Source of the DNA: Cruorifilaria tuberocauda
Taxonomy: Eukaryota > Nematoda > Chromadorea > Rhabditida > Onchocercidae
Direction of reading: 5' to 3'
Length of the DNA stretch: 64,000 bases
NCBI GenBank assembly: GCA_013365365.1
Contig: JABVXU010000029.1
Span: forward strand, 248,001 to 312,000
Position 1 is the stretch's first letter, and the number at the start of each line of letters is the position of its first letter. Made by a program: the position numbers and the translations under genes. Below, piece by piece: positions 53,401 through 64,000 of the stretch. Below the pieces are notes generated by a model, which saw only the letters and a program-made list of their open reading frames with translations, was not told the DNA's origin and did no database searches.

Positions 53401-54700
53401 AATTCGGAATTCAGTAGTGAAATATTATCTGCATGGCATTTCTATTCTCCTTCTTTTTCAAGAAATTAAACTCGGTTTTAACTACATTTGTTCTTAATAA
53501 TATTTTATTCAGGTGTTGCTACCAATAGACAAGTGGAACCAGAACGATTACATCAAAAAGGATGTCATTGCAAGAAATCAAATTGTTTAAAGAATTATTG
53601 CGAATGTTACGAAGTAAGCTTATATTGCTCATAGAATCATATTTAGATTGTCTCGTTAAAAACGCATTAAAATGAAATTGAGTTTTGATTATATAGTTTT
53701 TTATTTATACATTCAAAAGAAACAATGAGTTCTTTATGTAACCCCGAAATCAATTATGACTTTTTCTAAATAACTGTCCAAATCTTATGAGGCCGAGAGT
53801 AACTTATTAATGTCGCATGCTTCATCATTTTAATCTACACATGTAGATTAAAATGTCACATCCACTGTTTATGAATTATATAACTATCGTAGCGATTATT
53901 TCCATTTTTTCGGGAAAATATTTTCGAAAACAAACTTCGACTTCAGGCGAAAGTTCCTTGCACTGATCGTTGCAAATGTATATGTTGCCGAAACACTGAA
54001 TCGGATCGTGCAGCACGTTTGGCAAGTACGAAATCAGCTACGGCCTTAACTGATATTCGTTCTGGTGCTACCATGAGTACTGCAGATTTTCATAAATCGA
54101 CATTGTACAGCGATGAGGATAGCGACGATGAAGTCCAAGAGCCGAGTGATCCCAAGACGTAAGTGTATTAGCTGATTAAGGAAGTTAATCATACATATTT
54201 GGTTCTTTTTAACTTTAAATTCTAATGTCAAGAGAACGCTTGTATACAAACAATGAAAACATATGAAGTCAGCTTTATATATCATTAGAAATTTAGTTTC
54301 TATTTTATTTCATATTTTTACAAATTTCTATTTTACAGTTTCCTTTTACAAAAAAAATTTGGGAGTATATTTCAAATTTTATAAATGACAAGTGGTTTCT
54401 TTATCGAACAGATTTGGAAACGATCCGCTCCTGCAGCATTTTTTTTTTCTCTCTACATATTTATCAACGATCTTTTATAATTATGCTATTCTTGATTCTA
54501 GATTACCTTGGTTTTATATGACGGATGAAGTGGTAGAAGCAGCAACACTATGCCTGGTGGCACAAGCAGAAGAAATTGAATCTAGTGGGCAAGCAAGCCA
54601 AGTAGAAATAGAAAAGGCAATTTTGAAAGAATTTGGACGTTGTTTAGGACAGGTCATTGAAAGCGCTTTGAAGAATTCAAAAAAAACTGTGGAAAGCTAA
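50422..54700 (+). CDS. lin-54: LIN-54, tandem CXC-domain DNA-binding subunit of DREAM/MuvB
   Basis: Sequence-specific subunit of the DREAM/MuvB complex, which binds CHR promoter elements and controls cell-cycle and developmental genes. Ten exons, all in phase, about 453 aa: 50422-50541, 51194-51266, 51411-51505, 51805-51912, 52295-52384, 52584-52744, 53032-53234, 53513-53613, 53947-54158, 54502-54700. The start is fixed by an in-frame TAA upstream, and a TTCTGCAG acceptor 28 bases before the ATG is a likely spliced-leader site. A short Q-run (residues 12-18) and an acidic, low-complexity N-terminus precede CXC1 (about 219-257, with [12 protein letters not shown]), the linker [11 protein letters not shown], and CXC2 (about 300-337, with KNYCECYE). 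The tyrosine in each CXC that reads the minor groove in LIN54 is present. The C-terminal helical domain ([17 protein letters not shown], then [14 protein letters not shown]) matches the family. Shorter than human LIN54, mainly at the N-terminus. Confidence 0.95.
53827..53854. repeat. Perfect 12-bp inverted repeat in a lin-54 intron
   Basis: Arms ATTTTAATCTAC and its exact complement flank ACAT within intron 8 of lin-54. AT-rich and short, so it may be chance; no function is inferred. Confidence 0.6.
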
Positions 54701-55989
54701 CAGCTTATATCAATTTTTGATGTACGTCTCAAATATTAGAGATTTTTTCATGTACATGAATTTCATCTTGTTTATATTTCATTGGATTATGTCCATCTTC
54801 TAACTTATCATGGTTTCCCATTCTAAAGCGAGCTTGGTATTTCTTTTGCAAAACAAAATACTTTGTTTCCATAGCAGGAAAGTGCCAGGGTTAATTATTT
54901 GTTTCTTTTCTGTTATTTTCTAATCAGCCTCAGAAATCAAAATCAGAATTAGTCCCCTAATGACGATGTTTTTGACCTGTGTGGCATTTAAATGAAGTTT
55001 TATGTTAATGTTTTTAGCACCTAAAATGAATTGAACATATTCATACCCTTAGCGATATCTATTTTTATTTTTTTTGATGTTGAATATTTTGTCATTTTGA
55101 CAAGTTTATTCTTTCAAATTTCTTCACCTTACGTACGCCTTCATCTTTTGCTCAATGACCTTTGGACTCATTAAAATGGAAGATAAAAATCGTTTTTCCA
55201 TACCTCTTTTAGTTTCACATTTATAACTGTTTCTCTTGAATCCTGAGATCTGTGTTTGTTTTCCACTTAAGCATCAAGTTATCTGAAGCGGTCGAATGGT
55301 CATTTTCTGGATTGGTAGAAGATTCGAATTCTTTTTATCTTATTATTACTGCAGTTAATTTATCTTTTAGAATAATTTAAAAACTTATCACTTTACTATA
55401 GAAATTGCTATTATCTAGCTGAAATAAATTAGCATTGAATACATTTTTTTCTTCACTAAAATTTATTGTAAATCGTGGTAGTTTTTAATATGATGAAAAT
55501 ATTCGTGATAAAGGCGTGATTATTAATTATCATTTCTTATTCATACGTTACATTCAATAATGGAACAAGTTGTTCCGGTACTGAATTGTTTGTCATATTG
55601 TCGAAAATTTGATTGTGACAGTTTCTGCTTAGTGACTATCTGCTAGCCGTATCTGTTGGATGATGCACCTTTGGCAGTGAACACAATGTCTGATAGTATT
55701 TATATTCTCAACTTGTCCATTTTGTTCATGTTGACATCTCTGCTAGTAAATCAATCAGCACTATTTAGTTTAAGAGGTGAACATTATAAATTTTCTAAAC
55801 ATCATACTGGTTTGATACCGTTTGAAAGACCGTGTATGTCTTCTCTTTCTCATAATCAAAAAATGAAATCGCAATTTTTTTGAATGTAATCCGAATTCAC
55901 GTAGCATGTAATAGATACAACGGCTCAGAAAAACCTCCCGAGTAAAAAGCTTCGCTTTTCACAGTTAACTTTTATTTATCAAAGTGAGC

Positions 55990-56061
55990 TGGAGGATGAG
56001 GGGATCGAACCCTCGCCCTCTCGCATGCAAAGCGAGCGCTCTACCACTGAGCTAATCCCCC
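55990..56061 (-). tRNA. tRNA-Ala (TGC)
   Basis: A 72-nt cloverleaf read on the minus strand. The acceptor stem GGGGGAT pairs with ATCCTCC (one G-T wobble), with discriminator A. The D arm GCTCAGTGGTAGAGC, anticodon stem CTCGC/GCGAG with loop TTTGCAT (anticodon TGC) and T arm with GGTTCGATCC are all present. A- and B-box consensus are intact, so it should be a functional Pol III gene. No intron and no encoded CCA. Confidence 0.97.
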
Positions 56062-56760
56062 TTGTGATAATTGAGTATATGAAGAAGAATATGGAGTTCC
56101 CATTCAAATCGTTTATTCATTCCGGAAATTCTGGATGCTTATTCACTTTAAAGAATCGAAATCAGTACAATTATTTAGTGCTTTCGAATTTCAATTTACT
56201 TCAAGTTTTAACTTTACTCGACTTTATTCTTGCCAATTCAAGTTTTTGCTGCAATTTCATTTTACTTTATTTCTATCGAAAGATGAGTATAACCGAGAAG
56301 GAAAGTTAAATTTTTCAAGCAGTGTAATATTTCCTTTTCTTGCAATTAACATCCGTTATCATTGGTTATTATCAGTCTTGCAATGATTTCAGCGTTATTC
56401 ATGAAACGTTATGTTATTTCGAGAACAAGAGTATGATGATGTTTCAGTAAGACATGAAATATTTGAAATAGTTTTTAAAAGAAAGAAAAAGAAATTCTGA
56501 AAGAAATACTCGTGATATAAGCATTGTCTATCGAAAGTTATCCCATCCAATGATGATTAATCATAACAGTAAAAGTAATTTGCAAATTATTACAAACGAA
56601 TTTCGTATAATTTAGTTATTCAAAAATGAAAAGAGAGTAAAAAAAGAAAAAAAATGGCACAGTCAATTACTAATATAATGATATATCTTTACTGAAAAAT
56701 AAATAACAGGTTACTCCGTGAATCATTTCCTCTCTCTTTTCAAAACTTCTCTTTCCTCCC

Positions 56761-56774
56761 CTCTCTCTCTCTCT
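56761..56774. repeat. Short (CT)n microsatellite
   Basis: Seven CT units inside a wider pyrimidine-rich tract (about 56728-56784). Confidence 0.8.
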
Positions 56775-57481
56775 TTTTCTCTTAGGTACTGATATAAAAG
56801 TAGTAATCCGGATGGAAGTAAAAGCAGTGAATTGAAATGAGAGCATTTAACTGTTATTGTTGTTGATGATGACAGTCCTTCCTTCGTCACCTATTGCAGT
56901 ATATTCGCAAATTGTATAACTGATATAAATAAGTGATTAAAATTGTTCCATTACATTATAATTTTGATCTTTCAAATTTTCAAATAATCATTAATAGTTG
57001 GACGATATATTCTTAGTTTGCTTATTTGCTTGGAAATTTTTTTCTCGATCCTTCTTTTCATTTAGAATTGGAATGAAATGAAATACTTTTTCATTTATGT
57101 ATCGTATCAATTAATTATATTTCATAGTTTGAAGTATTTGATAATAACATGATATGATATGAGAAATATATTATTATAAGCTTTATTTTTATCTTTTTAT
57201 CTTTAATGTTTTCAATGAAAATGAAGGGAAATATATATATTATGCCTTTTTAAATATTTTTGCGAGATTATACATTTCGGTATAATTTTTATTCAAATAC
57301 ATTCAATTTTGGAAATCAATTGCATCCGGTTATTTTTTATATCCGGCTTCGTTTATAACCGGTTTTCCGGAACGATTATATTATCATCGTATCAATATCG
57401 AGCTGTAAGATTGACGGTAGTAAATAATCAAAATTTGACATCATTCTAAGATAGTCATTTCAAAATAATGTTCCACTTTCG

Positions 57482-60400
57482 ATGCGGTACTATTTGCCAA
57501 CATTGGATAAGAAACTTGCAAAGCTGTTTGCCTGGTACACAAGTAATTATCTTGTTGATTATTATCCAATGTTTATTGCGTTTCCAATTTTACTTACGGG
57601 TATTCTCGGAATTGGCTTCCTTTGGATTAATGAATTAACTTTACTCGATGCTCGAAAACTGTACACGCCAACATCGGCACCAGCCTGGAAAGAAGAAAGA
57701 ATTATGCGAGAAGTTAGTTAAAAATTGAGAAATAAGAAATTTTACACTCTTGGTCAAATTTTAAATGCCTTATAAATTAAAGCTATGATATGGCTAGCTA
57801 TTGTAATTGTTTCATATATCTAATTGGCTAATTATTAAATAAAAATTATAATGATAATATAATCTTGAATTTTGTAAGCAACTATACGTAAAATTTTTGC
57901 TTAACATTGTTAGCTCTTTATGAAAAAAAAAACAAAACACAAATCTTGATATAATAAATAAAGTTTGCAAAAAATTTGCAGTTATGGCCTATACGTATCG
58001 ATGAATTCTTGCCTGGAAGAACATTTGAATGGAATCGATACTTGTACGTGGTCGTACACGGGCGCAAATATCTCAATGGTACATTTCCAAATATTCTCAA
58101 TGATTCATATTTGAATGAAATTGAATTACTGGAAAGAAGTATTGCGGAATACGTTTCGATCAAAGATGAATGGCTTAGCAATGGTACAGGAAAATTTGGT
58201 AGTAAACTTTATTTTCAGGTATTTCTCGAATATTTTCTATGCAAGGTTTCATTTGAGTTAAATTGTTGAAATTAAGAATGCTGAAAATGTTAAGGATTTA
58301 TGTTTGAACTGGTATGGGGAATGTTATCGTCAAACGAATTTGATCAAATTACTTCAAAATCGTCATGAATTGGAAAAGCATGGAATTAGTATTACTTATC
58401 CTACTGCTAATACCAATGGAACACCAGTGTATTTAGCTTATAATATTGGCGGTGTACGAGTTGATGAAAATGATATAATCGAGGTAATTGAGTGAAATAT
58501 TCAATTGAAACGAATTAAATTTTTATAAATTGGTGATAAATTTTGAAACAATTTAAAATTTCAACAGCTCTAAAATTCAAAATATCAATTAATAATGAAA
58601 TTAACTCGTTAGCGCTTAATTATTTCGTTTGAGCAGAGATAATTACTATAACAATATGTAGCTAGCATTAGAATTTCCTCTGATTAGTATAATCGATTCT
58701 CTCAGAACTTCCACAGTCTTATCATATCATATCACATATTCATACATATTGCAATAAATCTTTTCCGTTATTCTTCCATAACCATTATCACTCTAATCAT
58801 ATCATTAGTTTCTCTTTTATCACCTCTATCACTACGAATTATCCCCGCAATCATATTCAGTTATAACGGGAAATAGTAGTTAAGGAACTGTTTATCACCT
58901 TTGTCATGTTTTGTAGCATTTCCGGAAAAAGGAATTTTTCCACCCGTAAGTTTCGGAAAGGACGGAACTCTCGGGGCCTTCTTAGCTCAGTCGGTAGAGC
59001 ATCAGACTTTTAATCTGAGGGTCGCGGGTTCGAGTCCCGCAGAGGGCTATGTGTCTCACATCGCTTTTTAGATTTTAAAAATAGAATTTAAATGTAAATT
59101 TTCCAATTAAATGTAAATCGGAAAAAGGAAATGGGAAGAGGGAGAGAATTGTTAGAGGGAAAGAGAAAAGAAGATGCATTGAAAGAGATGAAAGAAGAAG
59201 GTGATTTAGCGAGGATTAGGGATTGCAAGGGATAGAGAAAATGAAGGGATAGATGTGATAAAATCGAAATTATTGACAATTAATACGGTTTTAGCGGATA
59301 AATCGCTATTGACAAGGGAAAAAGTGGAACAAATTGACGCATCTTCTCATGTCGTTGATTTGCTCAGTAAATAATTATTTTATTCGACCAGTAAATAATT
59401 GTTCTATTTGCTGGAGAAATAATTTCAATGCTTGTAACAAAATGGTGCTTGTGCTACCACAAAGGTTTCGCGCTCGACATCGAGAGCGATGTAGTAACTG
59501 CCGATGATCTCGGGCGGAATCGAACCGCCGACCTTCTGTGTGTTAGACAGATGTGATAACCGCTACACCACGAGACCGTCGCGTCCTATGCTTCCTTTTT
59601 CTTCTTTTGTTTTAATGAAATTCAAAAATTATTTTAACTTCTATTTCATTACTCTAAAGTTTCCAAAGTTAATTAGAAGTAATGAATATTTGAGATGGAA
59701 ATTGCAGTCAGTGGAAGGTATGCGTTTGTGGTACTTTCTGCGTTTTGATAAGCCTAAAATTAATGAGATGTCTATTGCCTGGGAGGACGCAGCAGCGACG
59801 TTCATCATGGAAAACTTCTCGAACAATTCGCTGACTGAAGTAAATTATTGATTCCATCAGAAAAATATATTGTAGAAATGTGATATGGAATTCTTCTTTA
59901 ATTTTAATTTACTTTCGGAATAGCTGTAAGTAATCTTTCTGTCATTGTAGCAAAATAAGTTCATTCATTCGTTTGTTTTTTTTTTACTTTTATTGTTTTG
60001 ATTTTTTCAATTCTAACATTTAATTTAGTTTTGCAAAGTTCTTTAATACTGATTTTCGCTTTTGAAAAAATTTCGAACAGTTTCTTTGATATGATTTCAA
60101 GTTGGCTTAGTAATAAAATGAAATTAGTATTGAAGATATAACAGAAATACTTGGTCCAGTAGAGGGGAATATTGTACTTGGTTTGATAGAAGCAGTGTTA
60201 GATTATAATTTATGGAAAGGTTAAGTTAGGTAATTGATAACATTCTTTTGTAACTATTATTATCAATATTTGAGTCAGAAAGATGAATTCATATTTTGGT
60301 TCACATTAATTTCAGATTCACGTACAACATTCGCGCACAATTGATCAAGGCCTGACACGCAATGCAAATCGATTGAAGCCTTATTTCACGGTTACAATTA

Positions 60401-63400
60401 TTGTGTTGATCTTCTTCAGTACCCTCAATTCGATAGAATGGAAATTCAGCACTGGTCAAGGTTTACATGAAGAAGAGATATATGCTTTCTATAGAAATAT
60501 CTAGAATGTCTTACGTGATATATAACGTAAAACGGTACACGAGAATACTGGAAGGGTTGAATCGATGCGATGTTACTTGCATTATCAGTTTCCAGTATAT
60601 TATTTGCTCATTCTATTATTTCTGAAATTGTCGAACACTTCATTTCAGTCCAAATTGATTGGCTTCGATCAAAGCCATTACTTGCGCTTTGTGGTGTGCT
60701 TTCATCAACATTAGCAATCGTAAGCGGTATTGGTTTGCTACTATGGTTTGGAATGTTTTTCGCTGAAATAACTCTTGTAGCACCATTCTTGGTTCTCTGT
60801 AAGGCTTAACGTTGTTACTTACTATGCCCTAATTAAGTTTGAAGATAAGATGAAAATTATCCCTTATGCAGAAATCTTCCAAGCTTAATATTAAGGCATT
60901 TGAGGCGTTTTTTTCATCGATAGTCTCAAGAACCCACCGAAAAATGATGATATTAACGATTTAAAATACATTAGACCAACCTTAAATGAGATGATTCGAA
61001 GATTATACTAGAAATATGGCTTGTGGATAAGAATATGTCCATGCCAAGCTATTCAGAAGATTATTGTATGTTAGGTGAACTTCTTTCCGGTATCCAATTT
61101 TAGCCAAGCACATGCGGACGTTTCACAATTTACATCAAATAGAATATTTAAGCCATTTTGAACTGTAAAATTAACCTATTGGAATATATTCTATCAATTA
61201 CACTTGATAAGTATTTTAATAATAGCATTTATCAAGAAACTGAATTAGTTACATTATTTAAATCGTCATATTAAATATATCAAAATATATTGCCGTTTAG
61301 TATTGAAATTATATTTTCATGAGTTTTTCATTACAAATTATCATTTTCAAGCTATTGGAGTAGATGATATGTTTATTACGGTAGGAGCATGGCATGATAG
61401 CGGAAAACTTTATTATGGTAAGCGCTTTATTTCCGGAAAGACGTCGATCTTTTAAAAGTATTTTTAAACCACAGAATTTAATTTTACTTTCGAGTATTAA
61501 TTCTTAGATTCGATAAAAATAAATATCTATGATAGTTTTTAACAACTTTTAATTCCGATATATTCTTCTTTGTCAGATTATCATATATTCTATGATAACT
61601 TTTCACTTTTCTTTTCCTCAGAGAGACAATTTTAAAGCATTAAAGCATTAAGAATTTCAAAAAGATATATATTATATCAAAATAATTTATGATTGATATT
61701 TTCTTTACTCTAAGGAACTGATTATGCTACCCTAAAGGCTCGAATGATTAATACATTATCCGAATCAGCGGTTGCCATATTTATCACCAGTTTTACGGAT
61801 GTCTTATCATTTGCCATTGGTTGTTTTACGGATATTATTGCTGTGCGCGGATTTTGTGCAATGACTTCTGCATGCATGTTTTTCACGTTTCTTTATCAGG
61901 TTATCAATTTCTCACAGTTTCTGTATAAATTACAATTTATGATAAATTCTTTTATGATATTATTGTATAATTTGTCTCTTCATGCAAGTTTCTTTTATTC
62001 TTATGTTTCATTTTAAATTTTAATTTTTTGAAGTTTTCGTCCTTGATTTGATTCAATTTTAATCTAATATTAATTAATCAAAACGTGTAGCTTTCGTCGA
62101 AATTTTGCTGGAGATGAAAGAGCAAGAGAATTTAAGGTTCAGTTCTATCATTTTCATTGTTAAGGAAATATTAATTTTAAAAAAATAAATGAAAGTAAAA
62201 TAGTGATTAATGAATTAGTGATAAATAGCCCAGAAATACCAAAAGTTTATCTCGCTGATAACTTAATTCAATAAAAAAAATTAAAGTAGCTTATTAATTA
62301 ACTTGTTAGCATACTTTCTTTGCTGCAATGATGGTAATTAGTGGTAAGATGGAAATGGCTGGACGGAATGCTTGCATTCCATGTTGGAAAACTACCGGTC
62401 GTATCGATGATCAAATGAATAGATTTGGAAGGAAAGTTTGGAATATTGATGAAAATGGCAAAAGTATGAGATAAGTAATTGTTTCCTCCCTTTTAGTTTT
62501 TCAAGTCTCAATAAATAGATAAAAATATCTAATTGGCGTTAAGATAGCATTTAAATAAGTTTTGATTTGAATTAAAGAAGTTTATATTAGAATTTAATTT
62601 ACCACATTATTCACTTTGGTTTATTTTTCAAAACTTTGTTTGCTTAAATAAATGTTAATTATCGTGGAGCCAATATTTTGATAAGATCTTAGCCGTTTCC
62701 TAAAATAAACTATAGCGCATACGCAATTTATTTTTCTTGAAAAATCAGGTGGATCAAAATGTTATGATAGCGTATGTAAGGATAAGTTGGCAAGTGATAG
62801 TCACAAATCATATCATAGTGATAATGCTTATCTGGAAATGCTATCGGATAAAATGAAAATATCCAAAGAATCATCATGCGGAGTTACGAGCTGGATGAAA
62901 TTATTTTTTCGGTTTGCTTAATTTCTATTACAAAATATGGAACTATTTAAAAAAATTTTAAAAAGATGGAAAATTGATTAAAATTTTTCGATAATTTAAT
63001 AAATGATTGTGTATTTAATATTTAAATATTTTTTAAAATTTACAAAATTTCAAATTTCACAATCATTTTTCTAGAAATTTTATTAACAGGAATACATATG
63101 TTCCAATTCTACTGGATTGTCGAACTAAATGCATCGTTCTGATTTTGCTTATCATTTATTTTATCGTAAGTTTGCTTCTTCCTTTTTATTTTCCGTAAAC
63201 TGAAAAGTGTTTTTCATGAAAATTTTGAACTCTTATCAGTATTTCGAAATTTCAGCTAGCAATACATGGTATTATGGGTATGGAACAAGGCTTAGACTAT
63301 GATAAATTACTGATTGAGACGGATCCGATAGTACGAACAATAGCTATTGAGCTTGAATTATTTCACGGTGGTGATCAAGTAACTATACTACAGCTTCTTC

Positions 63401-63952
63401 CTCAAATCCTAAAATCAACTATCATCAAGCGATAGTAGTAATTTAAAAAATACTGGAAGCGGCAATTTCAGTGTCGATGTGGAAACTAAAAGGAAATAAA
63501 TGAAGATAAACTTATTAGATTTATGAGTGATTTTCTGATTTCTAATCAAAATTACGGAAATTGATTGCCAAAATTTTCGTTAGATTTGCAATTGCTTCAT
63601 ATTATTTGTTGAATTTCTGCAGGTTATAAGTTAGAAGCTGAATAACTTGATAATGAAAGCAATTCGTAGATCTCTAATGAATTAATATTAATTATTGGAT
63701 TGTTTCATAGATTGACATAGCTATCGTAAAAGCGCCCGATATGACAAAACCAATGAATCGTGAACGCGTGGAGCGAATGGTTCACGATTTCGAGCATATG
63801 ATTTTTGGAATTGGTCCTAAGGCAACGCAAGTTTGGACTCGAGAATATCAGAAATATGCAAATATAACTGGTGCATACCTGCAGAATGATCATGAATCAT
63901 GGGTTGAGGGGGTTTACAGATGGTCACGACTTTTTGCATTTTATAAATTGTG
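57482..63952 (+). CDS. Patched-related (PTR) sterol-sensing-domain protein, 5' part
   Basis: Multi-pass RND-type membrane protein of the Patched/Dispatched/NPC1 group, which is expanded in nematodes and tied there to moulting, apical secretion and cuticle. Thirteen in-phase exons encode 703 residues before a GTAAGT donor near the window edge; the rest lies outside: 57482-57712, 57982-58218, 58277-58483, 59708-59839, 60316-60460, 60649-60798, 61352-61417, 61715-61899, 62310-62463, 62749-62911, 63090-63165, 63256-63378, 63711-63952. TM1 is at about 29-50 ([20 protein letters not shown]). A first extracellular loop with several N-glycosylation sequons (NGTF, NDSY, NGTG, NFSN, NNSL) runs to about residue 285. 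The sterol-sensing domain spans about 290-450, with [17 protein letters not shown], the SIGVDDMF motif at 368-375, and [20 protein letters not shown]. Another TM is at about 605-620. Which ptr gene this is cannot be told. Intron 4 contains two tRNA genes. Confidence 0.9.
58976..59048 (+). tRNA. tRNA-Lys (TTT), nested in a PTR intron
   Basis: A 73-nt cloverleaf in the same orientation as its host gene. The acceptor GCCTTCT pairs with AGAGGGC (one wobble), with discriminator T. D arm GCTCAGTCGGTAGAGC, anticodon stem TCAGA/TCTGA with loop CTTTTAA (anticodon TTT) and T arm GGTTCGAGTCC are all intact. No intron. Confidence 0.97.
59505..59577 (-). tRNA. tRNA-Val (AAC), nested antisense in a PTR intron
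   Basis: A 73-nt cloverleaf on the minus strand. The acceptor GGTCTCG pairs with CGAGATC (one wobble), with discriminator A. The anticodon stem TCTGT/ACAGA carries loop CTAACAC (anticodon AAC), and the T arm contains GGTTCGATTCC. It lies about 130 bp upstream of PTR exon 4. Confidence 0.97.
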
Positions 63953-64000
63953 GTAAGTAAATCAAAGCTATGTTAGATTCTTTTCTTTTACTGCACTAAT

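Larger units (their letters stand above)
54701..57481. other. Intergenic region between lin-54 and the PTR gene
   Basis: It contains one tRNA gene (55990-56061, minus) and a short CT microsatellite (56761-56774). ORFs at 55656-55883 and 56025-56386 overlap or flank the tRNA, show no motif and are not called. The promoter of the PTR gene presumably lies in the last part. A TTCTAAG acceptor about 30 bases upstream of the PTR ATG could receive a spliced leader. Confidence 0.6.

Noticed and set aside
1..64000. CRISPR arrays, bacterial insertions or intact transposons
   Set aside because: No regularly spaced direct repeats, no transposase or reverse-transcriptase motifs and no long bacterial-style ORFs were seen. 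Only short hairpins and microsatellites are present.

Overview
The window looks like nuclear DNA of a nematode, most likely a filarial or other clade III worm. It is very AT-rich, with short exons, many small introns with tttcag-type acceptors, and animal chromatin and motor genes. It shows no bacterial operon, CRISPR array or recognisable transposon. The species call is inference. I built exon models by eye from splice sites, reading-frame phase and remembered family motifs; no search was run.

Layout. (1) 1-10809: about 10.8 kb of AT-rich, gene-poor DNA with microsatellites, two short tandem duplications and two coding-like relics. (2) 10810-14628 (+): an 11-exon seven-finger C2H2 zinc-finger gene with a predicted GC-AG intron. 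(3) 16314-32902 (-): a 48-exon SCC2/NIPBL (Nipped-B, nematode scc-2/pqn-85) cohesin-loader gene with a glutamine-rich N-terminus. (4) 34215-43412 (+): a 28-exon dynactin p150 (DCTN1/dnc-1) gene that begins at the first coiled coil and lacks a visible CAP-Gly domain. It lies head-to-head with scc-2 across 1.3 kb. (5) 43413-50421: a 7 kb gap holding a small membrane-anchored ORF (-), decayed coding-like blocks, a near-perfect 30-bp hairpin and two in-phase candidate exons with a PLDLS motif. (6) 50422-54700 (+): a 10-exon LIN-54 gene (tandem CXC domains, DREAM/MuvB). (7) A tRNA-Ala(TGC) (-). (8) 57482 to past the window end (+): the 5' part of a Patched-related (PTR) sterol-sensing-domain gene whose fourth intron holds tRNA-Lys(TTT) (+) and tRNA-Val(AAC) (-).

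Functions. scc-2 (cohesin loading), lin-54 (cell-cycle transcription) and dnc-1 (dynein transport and spindle work) are core cell-division genes. The spacing does not suggest an operon. The main oddities are the CAP-Gly-less dynactin, a 21-nt microexon adding exactly one heptad to its coiled coil, a splice-phase conflict in scc-2, a roughly 105-bp internal duplication in scc-2 that copied an exon edge, the 30-bp hairpin, and the unassigned coding signals at 46.3-48.8 kb. I did not find a clear new biological system.
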